Source: CAZNKU01 sp045541135 (lineage in GTDB: Bacteria > Bacillota > Clostridia > Monoglobales > Firm-18). From it: a stretch of DNA of 64,000 nt. The notes below the pieces were generated by a model that did not search any database, was not told where the DNA came from, and saw nothing but the letters and a program-made list of their open reading frames with translations. The translations under genes were made by a program, and so were the position numbers. The stretch is taken from assembly GCA_045541135.1 (NCBI GenBank), contig JAZQIO010000051.1, positions 1-64,000 on the forward strand. Reading direction: 5' to 3'. Shown here piece after piece: positions 62,318 to 64,000 of this stretch. Position 1 is the first letter of the stretch, and each line of letters opens with the position of its first letter.

Positions 62318-63078
62318 TGAAGCAGATAGCTTTTAAATTGCAGATTTTTGAAGGTCCGTTGGATTTGCTTATGCATCTTATAAATAAAAATAAAGTAAGT
62401 ATCTATGATATTCCGATTTCGGAAATAACTGAACAGTATCTGGATTATATTGCTGAAATGGATCATTATGATATTGAAGTTTCAAGTGAGTTTTTGGTGC
62501 TTGCGGCTAATCTTTTGTATATAAAATCCAAAATGATTCTTCCTAAGGATGATGATGAAACAGAAGAGGAAGACCCAAGACTTGAGCTTACACAAAGACT
62601 TGAAGAATATAAAAGAATGAAGATGGCTGCAGAGTATTTAAGAGAAAAGGAATTCTCCGGAGGATTCACTTTCTTTAAACAAAGAGATTATATTCAGCCT
62701 ATACTGATTGATGAAAGTCTGAAGTTAGTTACACTCGAAAGTCTTAAAGAAGCTGCAGAAAATGTTGTGTATCTCATAGACAGGAAAAAACCTGTGTCTA
62801 TAAACAAATTTTCTGGTATTGTGGGACGTGACCCAATTCCTGTATTTACAAAAGTTAAAGAATTTGTTAAAAGGTTTTTGGTTAACCGAAAAATTAAGTT
62901 TGTAGATATGTTTAGAAATGTAAAAAGCCGTGATGAAGCGGTAGCATCATTTTTGGCTGTTTTAGAACTTATAAAAATGAACAAAATAACTGTTGGGACA
63001 GAAAAAGAAGAATTTGAAATAACGTATGTTGGTAAGGGTGAAATAAATGAAGAAGACTTTGAGCATTCCGAATATTGA
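62317..63078 (+). CDS. scpA: Segregation and condensation protein A
   Basis: 253 residues from ATG 62317, overlapping the previous stop as TGATG, with AGGAG 7 nt upstream. The kleisin start FEGPLDLLMHLINKNKVSIYDIPI, ELASEFLVLAA-like SEFLVLAANLLYIKSKMILP and C-terminal winged helix are typical. It bridges SMC heads in the condensin complex. Overlaps scpB by 32 nt. Confidence 0.96.
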   Translation: MKQIAFKLQIFEGPLDLLMHLINKNKVSIYDIPISEITEQYLDYIAEMDHYDIEVSSEFLVLAANLLYIKSKMILPKDDDETEEEDPRLELTQRLEEYKRMKMAAEYLREKEFSGGFTFFKQRDYIQPILIDESLKLVTLESLKEAAENVVYLIDRKKPVSINKFSGIVGRDPIPVFTKVKEFVKRFLVNRKIKFVDMFRNVKSRDEAVASFLAVLELIKMNKITVGTEKEEFEITYVGKGEINEEDFEHSEY

Positions 63079-63610
63079 GTCTATAGTAGAAGCATGCCTT
63101 TTTGCTTCTGGTGATGCATTGCACATAGAAAAACTCAGTGAAATAACAGAGGTTGAAATTGATGAACTTCGAAGTTTGCTTAAAAATATGATGGACAAGT
63201 ATAACTACGAAAAAAGAGGGGTAAAGATTATTCGCCTTGGAGATAAATACCAAATGTCAACACGTGGTGAGTTTGCTGAATATGTACAAAAAATAGTTGA
63301 ACCCAAGAAGAAAAATCCGCTTTCTAAGGCCACAATGGAAGTTTTGGCAATTATTGCATATAAGCAACCTATTACCAGAGCATCTATCGAGCATGTCAGA
63401 GGTGTTAATTGTGATAATTCCGTAAGCAGACTTTTAGAACTTGGGCTTGTTGAGGTTGTCGGAAGAGTTGATGCCCCTGGGCGTCCGTCTCTGTTGGGAA
63501 CAACTGATGAGTTTTTAAGAAATTTTGCCATTTCGGGTTTAGAAGAACTTATGCCTGTCGATAACTTTGTTATAGAGGAAGTAGAAACAAGCGAACAAAA
63601 CGAACAATAA
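63047..63610 (+). CDS. scpB: Segregation and condensation protein B
   Basis: 187 residues, two winged-helix domains: IVEACLFASGDALHIEKLSE at the start and ATMEVLAIIAYKQPITRASIEHVRGVNCDNSV then GRVDAPGRPSLLGTTDEFL. It dimerises and binds ScpA-SMC for chromosome segregation. Translationally coupled to scpA. Confidence 0.96.
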   Translation: MKKTLSIPNIESIVEACLFASGDALHIEKLSEITEVEIDELRSLLKNMMDKYNYEKRGVKIIRLGDKYQMSTRGEFAEYVQKIVEPKKKNPLSKATMEVLAIIAYKQPITRASIEHVRGVNCDNSVSRLLELGLVEVVGRVDAPGRPSLLGTTDEFLRNFAISGLEELMPVDNFVIEEVETSEQNEQ

Positions 63611-63622
63611 GGATGTTGTGTT

Positions 63623-64000
63623 ATGAATTTATTTATTGTAATTACGTGTGCTTTGGTCGCACTTCTGTTAATTGTTTTTTATGTAATTTTTTGCGCAAAG
63701 TTTAATTTTTATGTCAAGATAAATAATAAAGATATAAAAATGTATTGGGGAAAAAGTATAATATACAATTCTTGGGAAGATATTGGCCTTTTTGATGAGC
63801 CTGAAGATAAAATTACAGAATTCGAAGACAGATATAAAAAGATGAAGAAGATAATTAATTTTCTTAGAAGAATTCTGGATGATAAAAATGATGATATAAT
63901 ATATATTCTGAAGTATGCAAAGAAGACTTTTTCTGTAAAAAAATTAGATATTTCCCTTGACTATGGTTTTGATGATGCCGCGCTTACAGGGATTACCGGA
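63623..64000 (+). CDS. DUF2953 protein, 3' end beyond the window
   Basis: ATG 63623 opens a frame that stays open for all 126 codons to the end of the window. An N-terminal helix (~3-24) is followed by a charged region and LDISLDYGFDDAALTGITG, the glycine/aspartate-rich signature of DUF2953. That family follows scpB in many spore formers and is itself followed by the spore protein gene ytfJ (not visible here). Function unknown. Confidence 0.8.
   Translation, partial: MNLFIVITCALVALLLIVFYVIFCAKFNFYVKINNKDIKMYWGKSIIYNSWEDIGLFDEPEDKITEFEDRYKKMKKIINFLRRILDDKNDDIIYILKYAKKTFSVKKLDISLDYGFDDAALTGITG

Noticed and set aside
1..64000. CRISPR array, insertion sequences, prophage or integrative element
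   Set aside because: No regularly spaced direct repeats, transposase or integrase genes, terminal inverted repeats or abrupt base-composition change were seen; gene content is housekeeping throughout.

Overview
The window comes from a low-GC, Gram-positive, endospore-forming member of the Clostridia. The evidence is a forespore sigma factor (sigG), a spore cortex-lytic enzyme (sleB), an HPr that carries the regulatory serine, and proteins ending in triple S-layer homology (SLH) domains. The truncated first gene looks like an SLH-anchored polysaccharide-active enzyme, which suggests a gut or fibre-degrading relative (for example of the Monoglobus type). That taxonomic guess is inference only. 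No phage, insertion sequence or CRISPR array was seen. No gene-free stretch exceeds 300 bases.

Layout. 1-9.8 kb: 3' end of an SLH protein, an OFA-family MFS transporter, tRNA-Leu, a DEDDh exonuclease coupled to a CLC transporter, an SNF-type sodium symporter, secDF and a small membrane protein. 9.9-19.7 kb: a HAD phosphatase/GH3 glycosidase operon, tRNA-Lys, a Cof-type phosphatase, a radA-rdgB-histidine kinase operon, a GT2 glycosyltransferase, yajC, a previously unlisted 43-residue membrane protein, and yqxD/yaiI. 19.7-27.6 kb: a complete-looking aromatic operon, aroF-tyrA-aroB-aroA-aroC-pheA-aroE/K (the last gene a fusion). It is preceded by a 34-codon leader peptide packed with Tyr and Phe codons, an antiterminator and an intrinsic terminator, which together form a ribosome-mediated attenuator. 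This is the most interesting signal in the window. 27.7-30.9 kb: a large secreted BspA-like leucine-rich-repeat protein with three SLH domains.

31-42.6 kb, mostly minus strand: sigG with a forespore-type promoter, then a long operon zapA-U32 peptidase-dut-NusG_II-Gx transporter-maf-mreBCD-mrdA-minD-mgsA. It contains minD but no minC, minE or rodA. tepA lies upstream. 42.7-44.7 kb: HU, tRNA-Thr, a ComEA-like protein, sleB. 44.9-59.4 kb: a long plus-strand run lon-engB-hisS, a Gld-type ABC exporter with its two accessory proteins, then recJ-relA-MBL hydrolase-hemZ. 59.4-64 kb: HPr, uvrC, then a site-2 protease-scpA-scpB-DUF2953 operon that runs off the end.

Most transcription units found here start from housekeeping promoters of the TTGACA-17-TATAAT kind and end in clear hairpin-plus-T-run terminators. 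Gene starts were moved from the longest open frame wherever a ribosome binding site and ATGA-type overlaps made a downstream start better (aroB, aroA, aroE/K, mgsA, maf, sleB, DUF4340, relA, uvrC, scpA).
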